From contig JBNARO010000023.1 of the NCBI GenBank assembly GCA_049718665.1, positions 1 through 31,702 on the forward strand: a stretch of 31,702 bases of DNA, in the 5' to 3' direction. Origin of the DNA: NZ13-RE01 sp049718665. Lineage in GTDB: Bacteria; Dictyoglomota; Dictyoglomia; Dictyoglomales; Dictyoglomaceae. A program made the position numbers and the translations under genes. Of this stretch, positions 1 through 8,144 are shown piece after piece (positions within the stretch are counted from its first letter, which is position 1; the number at the start of each line of letters is the position of its first letter). Under the pieces are notes generated by a model. The model had not been told where the DNA came from, did no database searches, and worked only from the letters and a program-made list of their open reading frames with translations.

Positions 1-46
1 ATTCTAAAATAAGAATAAAGTATTTTATGTAATTTTTTCCTTTTTT

Positions 47-55
47 TGGTATAAT
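47..55 (+). promoter_or_regulatory. Extended -10 promoter of the etf operon
   Basis: TATAAT at 50-55 is preceded by TGG at 47-49, giving an extended -10 (TGnTATAAT). No good -35 hexamer is seen 17 bp upstream, which extended -10 promoters tolerate. Transcription would start near 62, leaving a roughly 30-nt leader that carries the AGGAG ribosome site just before the ATG at 92. Confidence 0.6.
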
Positions 56-91
56 TATAGGAAAATAATTTTAAAAGTTTAGGAGAAAAAT

Positions 92-886
92 ATGAGAATA
101 GCAGTTCTTATTAAACAAGTTCCTGCCACAGATAAAGTTAAAATAGATGAGAAAACAGGAACTATGAAAAGAGAAGAGGTAGAAGCAGTTATAAATCCCT
201 TGGATTTGTATGCTATAGAAGCAAGTCTACAAGTTAAGGAAAGAATAAAAGAAGATACAGAAATATTAGTTATTTCCATGGGACCACCAAAAGCAAAAGA
301 GATAGTAGAAGAAGCAATTTCAATGGGATGTGATAAGGGGTATCTTCTTTCTGATAAAGCTTTTGCGGGTGCAGACACTTGGGCAACATCTTATACCCTT
401 TCAACATTTATTAAAAAATTAGGAAATTTTTCTATTATTTTTACTGGAGAAAGAGCAACAGATGGAGAGACAGGACAGGTAGGACCAAGCCTTTCTGCTC
501 AATTAGATCTTCCTATTTTAACTTATGTTAGCAAAATTGTTGAGATAGGAAAAGATTACATTATCGTAGAAAGGGAGACCGAAGAAGGAACAGAAATTCT
601 TAAATCTTCTTTACCTTGTGTAATCTCAGTAATAAAAGCAATTTCTGAGCCAAGACTTCCTACCCTAAGAGGAAAATTAAAGGCAAGAGAAACAGAGATC
701 CCAATTATAACCCTTAAAGATTTAGGACTTTCTGAGAAAGATGTGGGACTTTTAGGCTCACCTACAAGAGTAGTAAAAATATTTTATCCTAAGCTTTCAA
801 GAGAAGGGATAAGAATTAAAGAAAAAAGCCCTGAAAAAGCAGTAGATGCCATAATAAATTTTTTAGAAGAAAGAGGAATATTATGA
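92..886 (+). CDS. etfB: Electron transfer flavoprotein beta subunit (EtfB)
   Basis: This is the small subunit of the cytoplasmic EtfAB flavoprotein, which passes electrons between an acyl-CoA or hydroxyacid dehydrogenase and another carrier. The 264 aa length is normal for the family. Family hallmarks visible are the N-terminal VLIKQVP strand, NPLDLYAIEA near residue 36, and the nucleotide-binding GERATDGETGQVGP segment near residue 118. The ATG at 92 has AGGAG 7 nt upstream. It overlaps etfA by 4 nt (ATGA), so the two are translationally coupled. The third gene of the operon is a GlcD-type FAD dehydrogenase, the same grouping as the electron-confurcating lactate dehydrogenases LctBCD of acetogens. 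Whether this EtfB carries a bifurcating FAD cannot be settled by eye. Confidence 0.95.
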   Translation: MRIAVLIKQVPATDKVKIDEKTGTMKREEVEAVINPLDLYAIEASLQVKERIKEDTEILVISMGPPKAKEIVEEAISMGCDKGYLLSDKAFAGADTWATSYTLSTFIKKLGNFSIIFTGERATDGETGQVGPSLSAQLDLPILTYVSKIVEIGKDYIIVERETEEGTEILKSSLPCVISVIKAISEPRLPTLRGKLKARETEIPIITLKDLGLSEKDVGLLGSPTRVVKIFYPKLSREGIRIKEKSPEKAVDAIINFLEERGIL

Positions 887-1887
887 AAGATGTATTTATA
901 ATTTCTGAAGTAAGAGAAGGAAAGATTCATTCTGTAACTTATGAATTATTGGCATGGGGAAGAGAGCTAGTAGATAAATTAAAAGGAACTCTTTCTGCTT
1001 TAGTTTTAGGGAATAATTTAGAAGAGCAGTTAAAGGAAATAATCTTCTATGGGGCAGACAAGGTAGAATTTTTTAAACATAAAGAGTTAGAAGTCTTTAA
1101 TGTAGAAAACTATACAAAAATTCTAATTCCATTTATAAAAGAGAAAAATCCTGAGATTATTTTAGCATCTGCTACTACTCAAGGAAGAACTCTTATGCCC
1201 TATCTTGCAGGGAAACTAAAGACAGGACTTACTGCGGATTGTACTTATTTAGATATAGAAGAGGATACAGGACTTCTTCTCCAGGTAAGACCAGCCATTG
1301 GTGGAAATGTTCTTGCTACCATAAAAACTCCAGAACATAAACCCCAGATGGCAACAGTAAGACCAAAAAGTAAAAAACCTCTTCCAAGAGATGAAAAAAG
1401 AAAGGGAGAGATAATTATCCATAATATTAATGAGATTTTCTCTCCTAAGGTTAAAAGAATAGGCTTTAAGAAAAGAGGGGAAGAAGTTTCTCTAAGTGAT
1501 GCAGAAATTGTGATCTCTGGTGGAAAGGGTTTAAAAAATCCCCAAAATTTTTCTCTTCTCTTTGATATTGCCTATCTCTTAAATGGAGCAGTAGGAGCTT
1601 CTCGTTCTGCTGTGGATATGGGATGGATAGAATATTCTCATCAAGTAGGATTAAGTGGAAAGACAGTAAATCCCAAAGTATATATTGCTGTAGGTATTTC
1701 AGGAGCGGTTCAGCATCTCGCAGGAATGATAAATTCTGAAAATATCATTGCTATAAATAAAGACCCTGAAGCCCCTATATTTCAAGTCTCGGATTTGGGA
1801 ATTGTAGGAGATGCTTTGGAAATCCTCCCTCTTTTAAAGAAGAAACTTTATGAAAGGAAGAAAAAAGATGTTCAAAAAGGTAGATGA
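883..1887 (+). CDS. etfA: Electron transfer flavoprotein alpha subunit (EtfA)
   Basis: This is the FAD-binding large subunit of EtfAB. The N-terminal domain carries QGRTLMPYLAGKL and TGLTADCT (residues about 100-121). The C-terminal FAD domain carries VGASRSAVDMGW, VGLSGKTVNPKVYIAVGISG and AINKDPEAPIFQVSDLGIVGDA, the usual order of family motifs. At 334 aa it has a normal length. It begins directly with the Etf domain, so the extra N-terminal ferredoxin-like [4Fe-4S] extension known from some LctC proteins is absent. It overlaps etfB by 4 nt, and the next gene starts inside its last codons. Context points to electron transfer with the downstream 2-hydroxyacid dehydrogenase. Confidence 0.95.
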   Translation: MKDVFIISEVREGKIHSVTYELLAWGRELVDKLKGTLSALVLGNNLEEQLKEIIFYGADKVEFFKHKELEVFNVENYTKILIPFIKEKNPEIILASATTQGRTLMPYLAGKLKTGLTADCTYLDIEEDTGLLLQVRPAIGGNVLATIKTPEHKPQMATVRPKSKKPLPRDEKRKGEIIIHNINEIFSPKVKRIGFKKRGEEVSLSDAEIVISGGKGLKNPQNFSLLFDIAYLLNGAVGASRSAVDMGWIEYSHQVGLSGKTVNPKVYIAVGISGAVQHLAGMINSENIIAINKDPEAPIFQVSDLGIVGDALEILPLLKKKLYERKKKDVQKGR

Positions 1888-3271
1888 GAAAATTATTGAT
1901 GAATTAATAAATATTTGTGGGGAAAATGATGTTTTAATGAATTATGAAGATTTAGAAAGGTATGCCCAAGATGAATCAGGAAAACTCTATGCTCATCTTC
2001 CTGAGGTAGTAGTAAGACCTGAGTCTTCAGAGGAGATTTCGATGATATTAAAGATTGCTAATGAAAATCTTATTCCTGTAACTCCAAGGGGAGCAGGAAG
2101 TGGTTTAGTAGGTGGCGCAATTCCTCTTTATGGTGGAATTGTTTTATCTATGGAAAAGATGAATCAAATTTTAGAGATAGATAAGGTAAATCTTACTGCA
2201 ACCTGCGAACCAGGAGTAGTGACAAATGATCTTTGTAAAAAAGTAGCAGAAGAAGGCTTATTTTACCCAGGATATCCCATGAGCGTAGAAACAAGTTTCT
2301 TAGGAGGAAATGTTGCTACAAATGCGGGAGGAAGTAAAGTCATAAAATATGGAAATACAGGACATCATGTTCTTGGATTAGAAGTAGTTCTTCCATCAGG
2401 AGAAATGATAAATGTTGGCGGGAAAAGAAGAAAGGATTCTTCTGGATATAATCTTTTGCATCTTTTTGTAGGCTCCGAAGGAACTTTGGGAGTTTTTACT
2501 AAAATTATTGTAAACCTTATTCCTCTTCCTCCATATACTGTGGACCTTCTTGTCCCCTTTCCTACAATAGAATCTGCTATTTATACTGTCCCTAAGATTA
2601 TCTCAGAAAGTAAAGTTCTTCCATGCGCTATAGAATTCTTAGACCAAGGTTCTGTTCATCTTGCAAGTATATATACAAAGGAAAAGTGGGAATATCAAGA
2701 TAGAGCGGACGCCTATCTTATTATTCAGTTTGATGGAAATAATAAAAATCAGTTAGAATCTGCATATATTAACGCTGGAGAAACATGTTTAAAAGAAGGA
2801 GCTTTAGAGGTTTTTGTTGCAGAAAATCCCTTTGCTAGTGAAAAACTTTGGAGAATTAGAAGAAATTATTTAGAAGCCATAAAAGCGGTAGATCCTTATG
2901 TGGTTTTAGGTGATGCGGTAGTTCCCACATCCTTAATCCCTGAAATGCTAAAAAGAATTAGAGAAATAGGGAAAAAGTATAAAGTAGAAATATATAATGT
3001 CGCTCATGCGGGAGATGGAAATATCCATTCTGCACCTATAAAGCCACAGGATTTATCTCCCGAAGAATGGCAACCTATTCAAGAGGAAATTTTGAATGAA
3101 ATTTCTCTTATAGCGGGAGAGTTAGGGGGAGCAGTTAGTGGAGAACATGGAATTGGATATGTAAAAAAGAAAACTCTTTTCCTTTCTAAGAAAAAGGAAC
3201 TTTCATTAATGAAAGAACTTAAAAAAGCATTTGATCCTCATGGAGTAATGAACCCAGGGAAAATTTTTTAA
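1868..3271 (+). CDS. GlcD-type FAD-linked 2-hydroxyacid (lactate/glycolate) dehydrogenase
   Basis: This is a flavoprotein of the FAD_binding_4/FAD-oxidase_C (VAO) family that oxidises a 2-hydroxyacid such as D-lactate or glycolate. The PCMH FAD-binding half shows VVRPESSEEI, TPRGAGSGLVGGA and GGNVATNAGGSKVIKYG. The C-terminal half carries the metal-binding NVAHAGDGNIHSAP and GGAVSGEHGIGYVKK motifs. The ATG at 1868 is preferred over the one at 1850 because AAAGGAAG (1852-1859) sits at proper distance, and the 1850 codon lies before that site. It then overlaps etfA by 20 nt. Operon position with etfBA suggests that electrons leave through EtfAB, possibly to NAD+ with ferredoxin-driven confurcation as in LctBCD. 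The exact substrate cannot be read from sequence. Confidence 0.88.
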   Translation: MFKKVDEKIIDELINICGENDVLMNYEDLERYAQDESGKLYAHLPEVVVRPESSEEISMILKIANENLIPVTPRGAGSGLVGGAIPLYGGIVLSMEKMNQILEIDKVNLTATCEPGVVTNDLCKKVAEEGLFYPGYPMSVETSFLGGNVATNAGGSKVIKYGNTGHHVLGLEVVLPSGEMINVGGKRRKDSSGYNLLHLFVGSEGTLGVFTKIIVNLIPLPPYTVDLLVPFPTIESAIYTVPKIISESKVLPCAIEFLDQGSVHLASIYTKEKWEYQDRADAYLIIQFDGNNKNQLESAYINAGETCLKEGALEVFVAENPFASEKLWRIRRNYLEAIKAVDPYVVLGDAVVPTSLIPEMLKRIREIGKKYKVEIYNVAHAGDGNIHSAPIKPQDLSPEEWQPIQEEILNEISLIAGELGGAVSGEHGIGYVKKKTLFLSKKKELSLMKELKKAFDPHGVMNPGKIF

Positions 3272-3294
3272 GATAAAGGGTTTCCTTTTATCTT
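3270..3294. terminator. Hairpin between the convergent FAD dehydrogenase and fucosidase genes
   Basis: AAGATAAA (3270-3277) pairs with TTTATCTT (3287-3294), with a possible extra GG/CC pair, around a short loop. It spans both stop codons and could serve both directions. Neither side has a strong T-run, so it is a weak terminator candidate. Confidence 0.35.
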
Positions 3295-4694
3295 CCTAAA
3301 ATTTTAAAGGTTATAGGATAATTTAGTTTGTCATGGTCAGGAATTCTTACCTTCAATCCTTCTTCATTCCTTTCAAAGTTAAGATCTCCTTTCTTTCCAA
3401 GAAGCTCTACTTTTGCTACCTCTTTCTGATATAGAGTAAGATTTGTACTTAAGGATTTTATTAGTACTTCATCTTTTTCTGGTTTCTCCATTAAAATAGC
3501 ATAAAGTATATCCCCTTTTGTAGTAAATCTAAAATCTCTTCCTGTATAATTTATCTCCTTTTCACTAAAAGATCCTGCACTTCCTTTTGTAGGTCCCTCT
3601 CCATATACTTTCCAAGGTCTTGTGCCATAAATAGCGGACCCATTTATTAAAAGCCAGTTTCCTATCTCAAGAAGAATTTTTTCTACCTCCTCTGGTATGG
3701 TACCATCTGCTTTCGGGCCCACATTTAAAAGAAGATTTCCATTTTTACTCACAATATCAACAAGCTCCCAAATAAGCTCTTTTGCAGGTTTATATACATC
3801 ATTTTCAATATATCCCCACGATATACGAGATATGGAAGTATCTGTTTGCCAGTAGATAGGATCAATATCTGCAAGCTTTCCTCTCTCCACATCAAATACT
3901 GCACATTCTCTTGGTACTGCATTAAGTTTATAATTTATCACTACACCTTTTCCCCATTCATAGGCTCTATTGTAGTAGTAGGCAAAGAACTTTTTCAGGT
4001 AAGGTTCAAAGGCGGGCTGTTCTATCCACCAATCAAAATATACCAGTTGAGGTTGATATTTATCTACTATTTCCAAAAGACGAAGAAACCAATCTTCTAA
4101 AAATTCCTCAGTAGGCTGCATAGATTCTGGTTGGGCAGGTCCGTATAGATCAAAATATTCTTTCTCTCTTACATCGGAGTCAAACTTCATTCCTTCATGA
4201 AAGAACCACCAATGTTCTGCCCTGTGATATGAGATGCCAAAGGTTAGAAAATTTTCTCTTACTGCTCTTGATAGCTCTCCAATAATATCTCTTTTTGGTC
4301 CCATCTTACTTGCACACCATCTGGTAAAGGTACAATCATACATGGCAAAGCCATCATGATGTTCTGCTACAGGTACCACGTATTTAGCACCTGCCTTTTT
4401 GAATAAATCTGCCCATTCATAGGGGTCAAATTTTTCTGCCTTAAAAAGAGGTATAAAATCTTTGTATCCAAATTTTTTATGTTCTCCATAGGTTCTTATA
4501 TGGTGCTCATATTCAAGGGTTCCTTCAATATAAATATTTCGTGGATACCATTCATTTCCAAAGGCGGGTACGGAATAGACTCCAAAATGGATAAAAATTC
4601 CAAATTTTGCATCCTTATACCATTCTGGAATTTTATATTTTTTTAATGACTCCCATTGAGGTTCAAAAGGACCTTCTGGCATTTTATATCTCAT
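3288..4694 (-). CDS. GH29 alpha-L-fucosidase
   Basis: This is a retaining glycosidase that releases alpha-linked L-fucose. The 468 aa span a GH29 catalytic barrel (about 1-350) plus a short C-terminal beta domain. Signature stretches are WYKDAKFGIFIHFG (25-38), VAEHHDGFAMYDC (109-121), the nucleophile region VYFDWW with D221, and NLLLNVGPKADG (320-331). E270 in FDVERG is a possible acid/base, but GH29 acid/base positions vary, so this is tentative. No signal peptide is present, so it acts in the cytoplasm on imported oligosaccharides. The ATG at 4694 has AAGGAGGG at ideal spacing. The gene stands alone, convergent with the dehydrogenase operon. Fucose catabolic genes are not visible nearby. 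Confidence 0.92.
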   Translation of the reverse strand: MRYKMPEGPFEPQWESLKKYKIPEWYKDAKFGIFIHFGVYSVPAFGNEWYPRNIYIEGTLEYEHHIRTYGEHKKFGYKDFIPLFKAEKFDPYEWADLFKKAGAKYVVPVAEHHDGFAMYDCTFTRWCASKMGPKRDIIGELSRAVRENFLTFGISYHRAEHWWFFHEGMKFDSDVREKEYFDLYGPAQPESMQPTEEFLEDWFLRLLEIVDKYQPQLVYFDWWIEQPAFEPYLKKFFAYYYNRAYEWGKGVVINYKLNAVPRECAVFDVERGKLADIDPIYWQTDTSISRISWGYIENDVYKPAKELIWELVDIVSKNGNLLLNVGPKADGTIPEEVEKILLEIGNWLLINGSAIYGTRPWKVYGEGPTKGSAGSFSEKEINYTGRDFRFTTKGDILYAILMEKPEKDEVLIKSLSTNLTLYQKEVAKVELLGKKGDLNFERNEEGLKVRIPDHDKLNYPITFKILGR

Positions 4695-4734
4695 AGATTG
4701 CCCTCCTTAACGAAATCAAGAGTTACTTGTTTTG

Positions 4735-4750
4735 ATTATATAATATCACA
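4735..4750 (-). promoter_or_regulatory. Putative promoter of the fucosidase gene; motif shared with the 20933 site
   Basis: Read on the minus strand this is TGTGATATTATATAAT. It offers TATAAT (4735-4740) or an extended -10 TGATATTAT (4740-4748). The same 16 bp occur at 20933-20948, before the ABC ATPase gene. AATCAA and TTGATT arms lie a little further downstream, between this site and the ribosome site, and could be an operator. Confidence 0.4.
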
Positions 4751-4809
4751 AGAAGGAGTAATGGGAATTTAGGTTTTAAGTTTTATGGTAAAATTAAATC
4801 AAGGAAGCC

Positions 4810-5072
4810 ATGAATAGAAGTGAAGATTGGTTAAAACAGGCTAAGAGGGATTATGAGAAAGCTCTTCTTGACTATGAACATTCATTTTATGAGTGGGCTT
4901 GTTTTACTGCTTAGCAATCTGCAGAAAAAGCAGTAAAAGCCTTATATTATAAATTGAATAGAATGGTAAGGGGTCACTCTATAGTAAAGATGAGATTTAT
5001 CACAAGGCAAGGATTTTGGATAGGTATTATAAGGAAACTCGGTATCCTAATGGGTTTCCTGAGGGAAGTCCT
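4810..5072 (+). pseudogene. HEPN-domain toxin gene, broken by a stop codon, an internal deletion and a fusion
   Basis: The ATG at 4810 (AAGGAAG upstream) opens MNRSEDWLKQAKRDYEKALL and runs into WACFTA-stop-QSAEKAVKAL. The family has Gln-Gln or similar at this position, so TAG at 4912-4914 replaces a Gln codon (position 35). The frame continues to the GHSI motif. Then roughly 20 residues are missing and the reading frame shifts. From 4992 the typical C-terminal HEPN motif resumes: EIYHKARILDRYY, then TRYPNGFPEGSP up to 5072. HEPN proteins of this type are RNase-like toxins or regulators paired with a minimal nucleotidyltransferase. The partner remnant follows immediately. The gene is certainly inactive; the family assignment rests on motif recognition. 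Confidence 0.82.
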
Positions 5073-5296
5073 TTGCAAGGGGAGATTATACACCAGAAAG
5101 TGATGTGGATATAATGATTGTAGTAGAAAACACTGAAAAACCCTTTATCCTTAGAGCTGATGAATTTTGGGATTATTTTAAAGAAATTCCCTTGGATGTC
5201 AATATAGTTGTTTATACAAAAGAGGAAATTAAAAAAATGGAAAGGAATAATAATTTTATTAGAGAAATTTTAAGTTATGCTGTAGAGTTAGGGTAA
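5063..5296 (+). pseudogene. Minimal nucleotidyltransferase (MNT) remnant fused to the HEPN gene
   Basis: The frame 5063-5296 reads KSFARGDYTPESDVDIMIVV and continues to EIKKMERNNNFIREILSYAVELG. This is the MNT catalytic motif GSX10DXD with its first Gly lost, followed by the normal family C-terminus (NIVVYTKEEI, NNFIREIL). Everything upstream of the GS motif is absent; in its place, in another frame, is the HEPN C-terminus ending GFPEGSP. The junction lies on GGAAGT (5064-5069), which encodes GS in both genes. A deletion between two short identical GS-coding stretches would explain it. A separate small protein starting at the internal ATG (5114) could be made but would lack the catalytic motif. 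It is convergent with, and overlaps, the broken GGDEF gene. Confidence 0.8.
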
Positions 5297-6938
5297 TTAA
5301 TAGTGAGTTTTTTTCTTCTTCTCTTAAGGTTAATTTTTTATCTTTTTCGTATATGGCATATCCTAAACTTATAGAGATCTTATATGGTTTGTTTTCTAAT
5401 GTGTTAAATTCCTCAACATTTTTATTGAGCCTGTACAATAAACTTTCTATAAGATCTTTGGAAGTTCTTAGACAAAAAACTGCAAATTCGTCCCCTCCAA
5501 CTCTTGCAATTATATCACTCTTCCGAAAAGTCTTCTTAAGGAGAAGAGAGAAATTTACTAAGCAGTCGTCACCTACAAGGTGACCATGTTTATCATTTAT
5601 AGTTTTCATGTCATCAATATCTATGTATATAAGGACCCCTTCAATTTGTAGTCTTTCGAGGGTCTTCATTTGCTGTTCTACGAGAGTTGTGAATCCCCTC
5701 CTATTATAAAGTCCTGTAATATCATCGGTGAGGGATAATTTCCTTAAATTTTCCTCGTACTCTTTTTGAGTTTTAACACTTTGAAGCACGTTTAGTAATT
5801 CCTCAATTTTTCTTGAAAATATTGTATATATTTTTAATTCCTTATCAGTTAATGGATATTTTTGTTGAATGAAGATAATTCCCAAGTCTCCTCTTAGGAA
5901 ATATTTATATTGATTGGGTCTTTCTTCGCTTATCATGGAAAGAATTTTGTTCTTGTCTTTGCATCCTAAGGAAGAAACAAGCTTATACTCATCTTTATCC
6001 TTTACAAGTAATGAGAATATTTGAATATCAAAAAATCTTCCTGCTTTTTCCTTTATTTCTTTATACAATTCATCTTCAGTTTCAGGTAAAGTAAAGGAGG
6101 ATATTTCATGGAGAATTGATAATTCTGCATGTAATGGATATTGAGTAGGCTCCTATAACCAAAGTTTTATTGTGGTATAGAGGTACTTCTCTAAAACCCT
6201 TGATTTCTCCAAAGCTTAAAATTCCAAGGGTGGGAACGTTGAGGAGTATGTTTTTAATTGTTTTAAGCTCATTTTTAAACTTTTCCTTCATATAATGAGA
6301 CCGAGATATACAGTCAAAGACTAAGGCAAATTCAGGATTATTTATGGTATATTCAAAAAATCTTTCTTGGTTTATCCCTTTAAGTCTCTCATTATAAGCA
6401 AGATAAGCACTTTTACCATCAATTTCGACCACTTCTATCCCCTTAGCATTGGTAATAATTAAAGGATCTCCTTCTGCATTCCATCCATGTCCACAGGAAA
6501 TGCTAAAATCAAAGTCATCAAATACAGCAAGAGATATTCCTCCTTCAGTGATTCCCTTTTCTGTAAATTCTACTGTTTTGTTTTCCTTTAAGGTTTTTCC
6601 TACTCCACAGCCAAGAAAGTTAAACTCTGGCCCTAAAGTGTCGTATAAACCTTGAAGAAAGTCTTGAGTGTTTATCTTAAAGCAATCCACAAATAATAAT
6701 ACTGTTCCCTTTTTAAATCCCTTTTTTAAAATCTTTTCCCCAACATTTTCCCCTAAGCTATAGTCTCTTTGGGAGGGACTCTTTACTTCTAAAAAGCTTT
6801 CTATTTTGAGGTTTTTACCTGTAATAGTGATAATGCCAATCCCCTGCTTGGAAAGTTTTCCTTCTACTATTATTCCTTCCCCAGAACATCGTCAGGATTT
6901 AAATTTTCTTTTTCTGAATAACCCAAATAGGCTATCAT
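5259..6938 (-). pseudogene. Broken FIST-GAF-GGDEF sensor diguanylate cyclase
   Basis: Three frames on the minus strand rebuild one protein. Frame 1 (6938-6870) starts MIAYLGYSEKENLNPDD. Frame 2 resumes at about 6891 with CSGEGIIVEGKLSKQGIG and runs to 6106, ending PLYHNKTLVIGAY; this is most of a FIST ligand-sensing domain, with some 60 N-terminal residues deleted. Frame 3 picks up near 6150 (ILHEISSFTLPETEDELYKE, a GAF-like linker) and continues to 5259 with a GGDEF domain. That domain has LTDDITGLYNRRGF, YIDIDDMKTINDKHGH and the active-site RVGGDEF. The I-site RKSD lies five residues before GGDEF, as in feedback-inhibited cyclases. The last GGDEF helix (MYxAK) is missing and the 3' end reads through antisense MNT sequence, so that end is also truncated. 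A TTG at 6068 could still start a truncated GGDEF protein. Confidence 0.8.
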
Positions 6939-6979
6939 TGTTTATGAGGATAAAGACAATAGCTTAAGAATTAAACCTA

Positions 6980-7360
6980 CTATTTTAAATTCTCCTCTAT
7001 CCACTTTTTGAAATTATTCAAATCCTCTTTACCTTCTCTGGGATAATTTCGTAAGTATAAGCATGTCTAAAAATATGTCTGAATCCTCTTAATTCATTCA
7101 AGATTATAAAACTTTCTTTAGATAATACTTTTGGTCTTATTCCGGGAATCTCAAGGGTCATTCTCCTTAGGAGTTCTTTATGAAAGAAACTTGCATCTTC
7201 AATTTTATTTTCAAAGCTTTTTGATATTTCTGAAAATAAATCTTCAAAGGCATTGTACAAATTCAGGTTCGACACTTTTGATTTCGCTGTATATTTTTTC
7301 TAATTCTTCTTCCAAAGATAAAATATATCCCAAAAGGAGACTTATTCTTTCTTTTTTCAT
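6980..7360 (-). pseudogene. hepT: HepT-like (DUF86 HEPN) toxin gene with two frameshifts
   Basis: The ATG at 7360 overlaps the MNT stop (ATGA) and begins MKKERISLLLGYILSLEEEL. Near 7260 the frame shifts; the rest of the domain follows as NLYNAFEDLFSEISKSFENK, FFHKELLRRM and IRPKVLSKES. Next comes the RNase motif RX4HXY, seen as RHIFRHAY. A second shift near 7020 moves the tail EDLNNFKKWIEENLK to a third frame ending at 6980. HepT toxins are RNases silenced by AMPylation from the neighbouring MntA nucleotidyltransferase. The catalytic motif is intact but the gene cannot make a full protein. Confidence 0.8.
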
Positions 7361-7693
7361 TTTATTCTCAATCCCCTCTTATAAACCTCTTCTCTAAATT
7401 TACAATGCTCAAGCTCTACAAGATCAATGTTTCTTCCTGTTATATCCTCAAGATCTGAAAATACTCTAAAGTAGTCTTCTTTTAATCCTTCAACCGCAAT
7501 ATCTACATCAGAAAAATCATAAAACATATCTTCTTCAAGTATGGAATCAAAAATATAAACTTTTTCTACTTTTTTCTCATTCAAAATATTCTTTGAGTTT
7601 GGGTACAATCTCTTCTAAGAGCTTTTTCCTTTTTTGCTCTCTTTCTTTTCTTTCTCTCAGAAGTTTTTCTTCCCAGAGAGATGAATCAAACAT
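7357..7693 (-). pseudogene. mntA: MntA-like nucleotidyltransferase antitoxin gene with a frameshift
   Basis: The ATG at 7693 opens a Lys/Glu-rich start (MFDSSLWEEKLLRERKERE) that stops at TGA 7577-7579. The frame shifted by one base continues as NEKKVEKVYIFDSILEED, then SDVDIAVEGLKEDYF and NIDLVELEHCKFREEVYKRG, ending at 7357. The family motif GSX10DXD is degraded: DS in place of GS, and eleven residues instead of ten before DVD. It overlaps hepT by 4 nt (ATGA), the standard MntA-HepT order. Both the frameshift and the motif loss argue that the pair is dead. Confidence 0.78.
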
Positions 7694-7734
7694 AGTATAA
7701 CATCAGTTACACAAATGCAAAAATATTAATATTT

Positions 7735-7748
7735 CTGACCTGTAATCA
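7735..7748 (+). repeat. IS-end-like repeat, partial copy
   Basis: The 14 bp CTGACCTGTAATCA are identical to 31648-31661 and related, in inverted orientation, to 8009-8032. It lies at the 3' side of the transposase remnant and could be an element terminus. No clear target-site duplication was found. Confidence 0.45.
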
Positions 7749-8144
7749 GTATTGAAAAAGAGATGCCTCCTTATTTACCTCTGTCAAAAAAGAGTAAAGA
7801 AAGGATAGTCTTTAGTTAACAGAATTAGAAGATTTCTTCATAATCACAAATGGAACTTTATTGATGTTCAGGTAAGCTTGGCTCGTTTAAAAAGTTCTTT
7901 CCTTTGCAGTTCCTATAGGTAGTAGAGACTTTTTCTTGCGAATTAATGTAAATTGAGAAACTCTTTAATAAACTTTGGTTTATTTAAAGATTAATCATAA
8001 TTTTCGAAGTGATAAAAGTAGTCACAAGTCAGAGTTTATACTGTCCTTGTTTACCTCATCTTCCTTGTATCTATGAGCCTCCCATCACACCTTCTCCTTC
8101 CCCCTCTTAACAAGCTTTTCTGCAGAAAAAAGTTCAAAAATAAT
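7749..8144. other. Non-coding remainder of a decayed insertion sequence
   Basis: No open gene is seen on either strand. On the minus strand, after the transposase fragment stop, short stretches such as FELFSAEKLVKRGKEKV appear in frame with interspersed stops. This fits the continuation of the transposase but is too decayed to assign. Nothing else (tRNA, CRISPR or riboswitch) is recognised. Confidence 0.4.
8009..8032 (-). repeat. IS-end-like repeat, inverted copy
   Basis: These 24 bp match 20 of 24 positions of the repeat at 31648-31671 when read on the minus strand. They also face the 14-bp copy at 7735-7748 as an imperfect inverted repeat, bounding about 298 bp. This could be a terminus or subterminal site of the decayed IS, or a small MITE-like element. 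Confidence 0.4.

Noticed and set aside
3846..4100. Plus-strand frame inside the fucosidase gene
   Set aside because: It is a shadow of the GH29 coding region, with no start context or motif.
3288..4694. Fucosidase as part of the sulfonated-sugar cluster
   Set aside because: It is separated by 4 kb of decayed genes and transcribed alone. The only link is the 16-bp motif shared with the ATPase upstream region.
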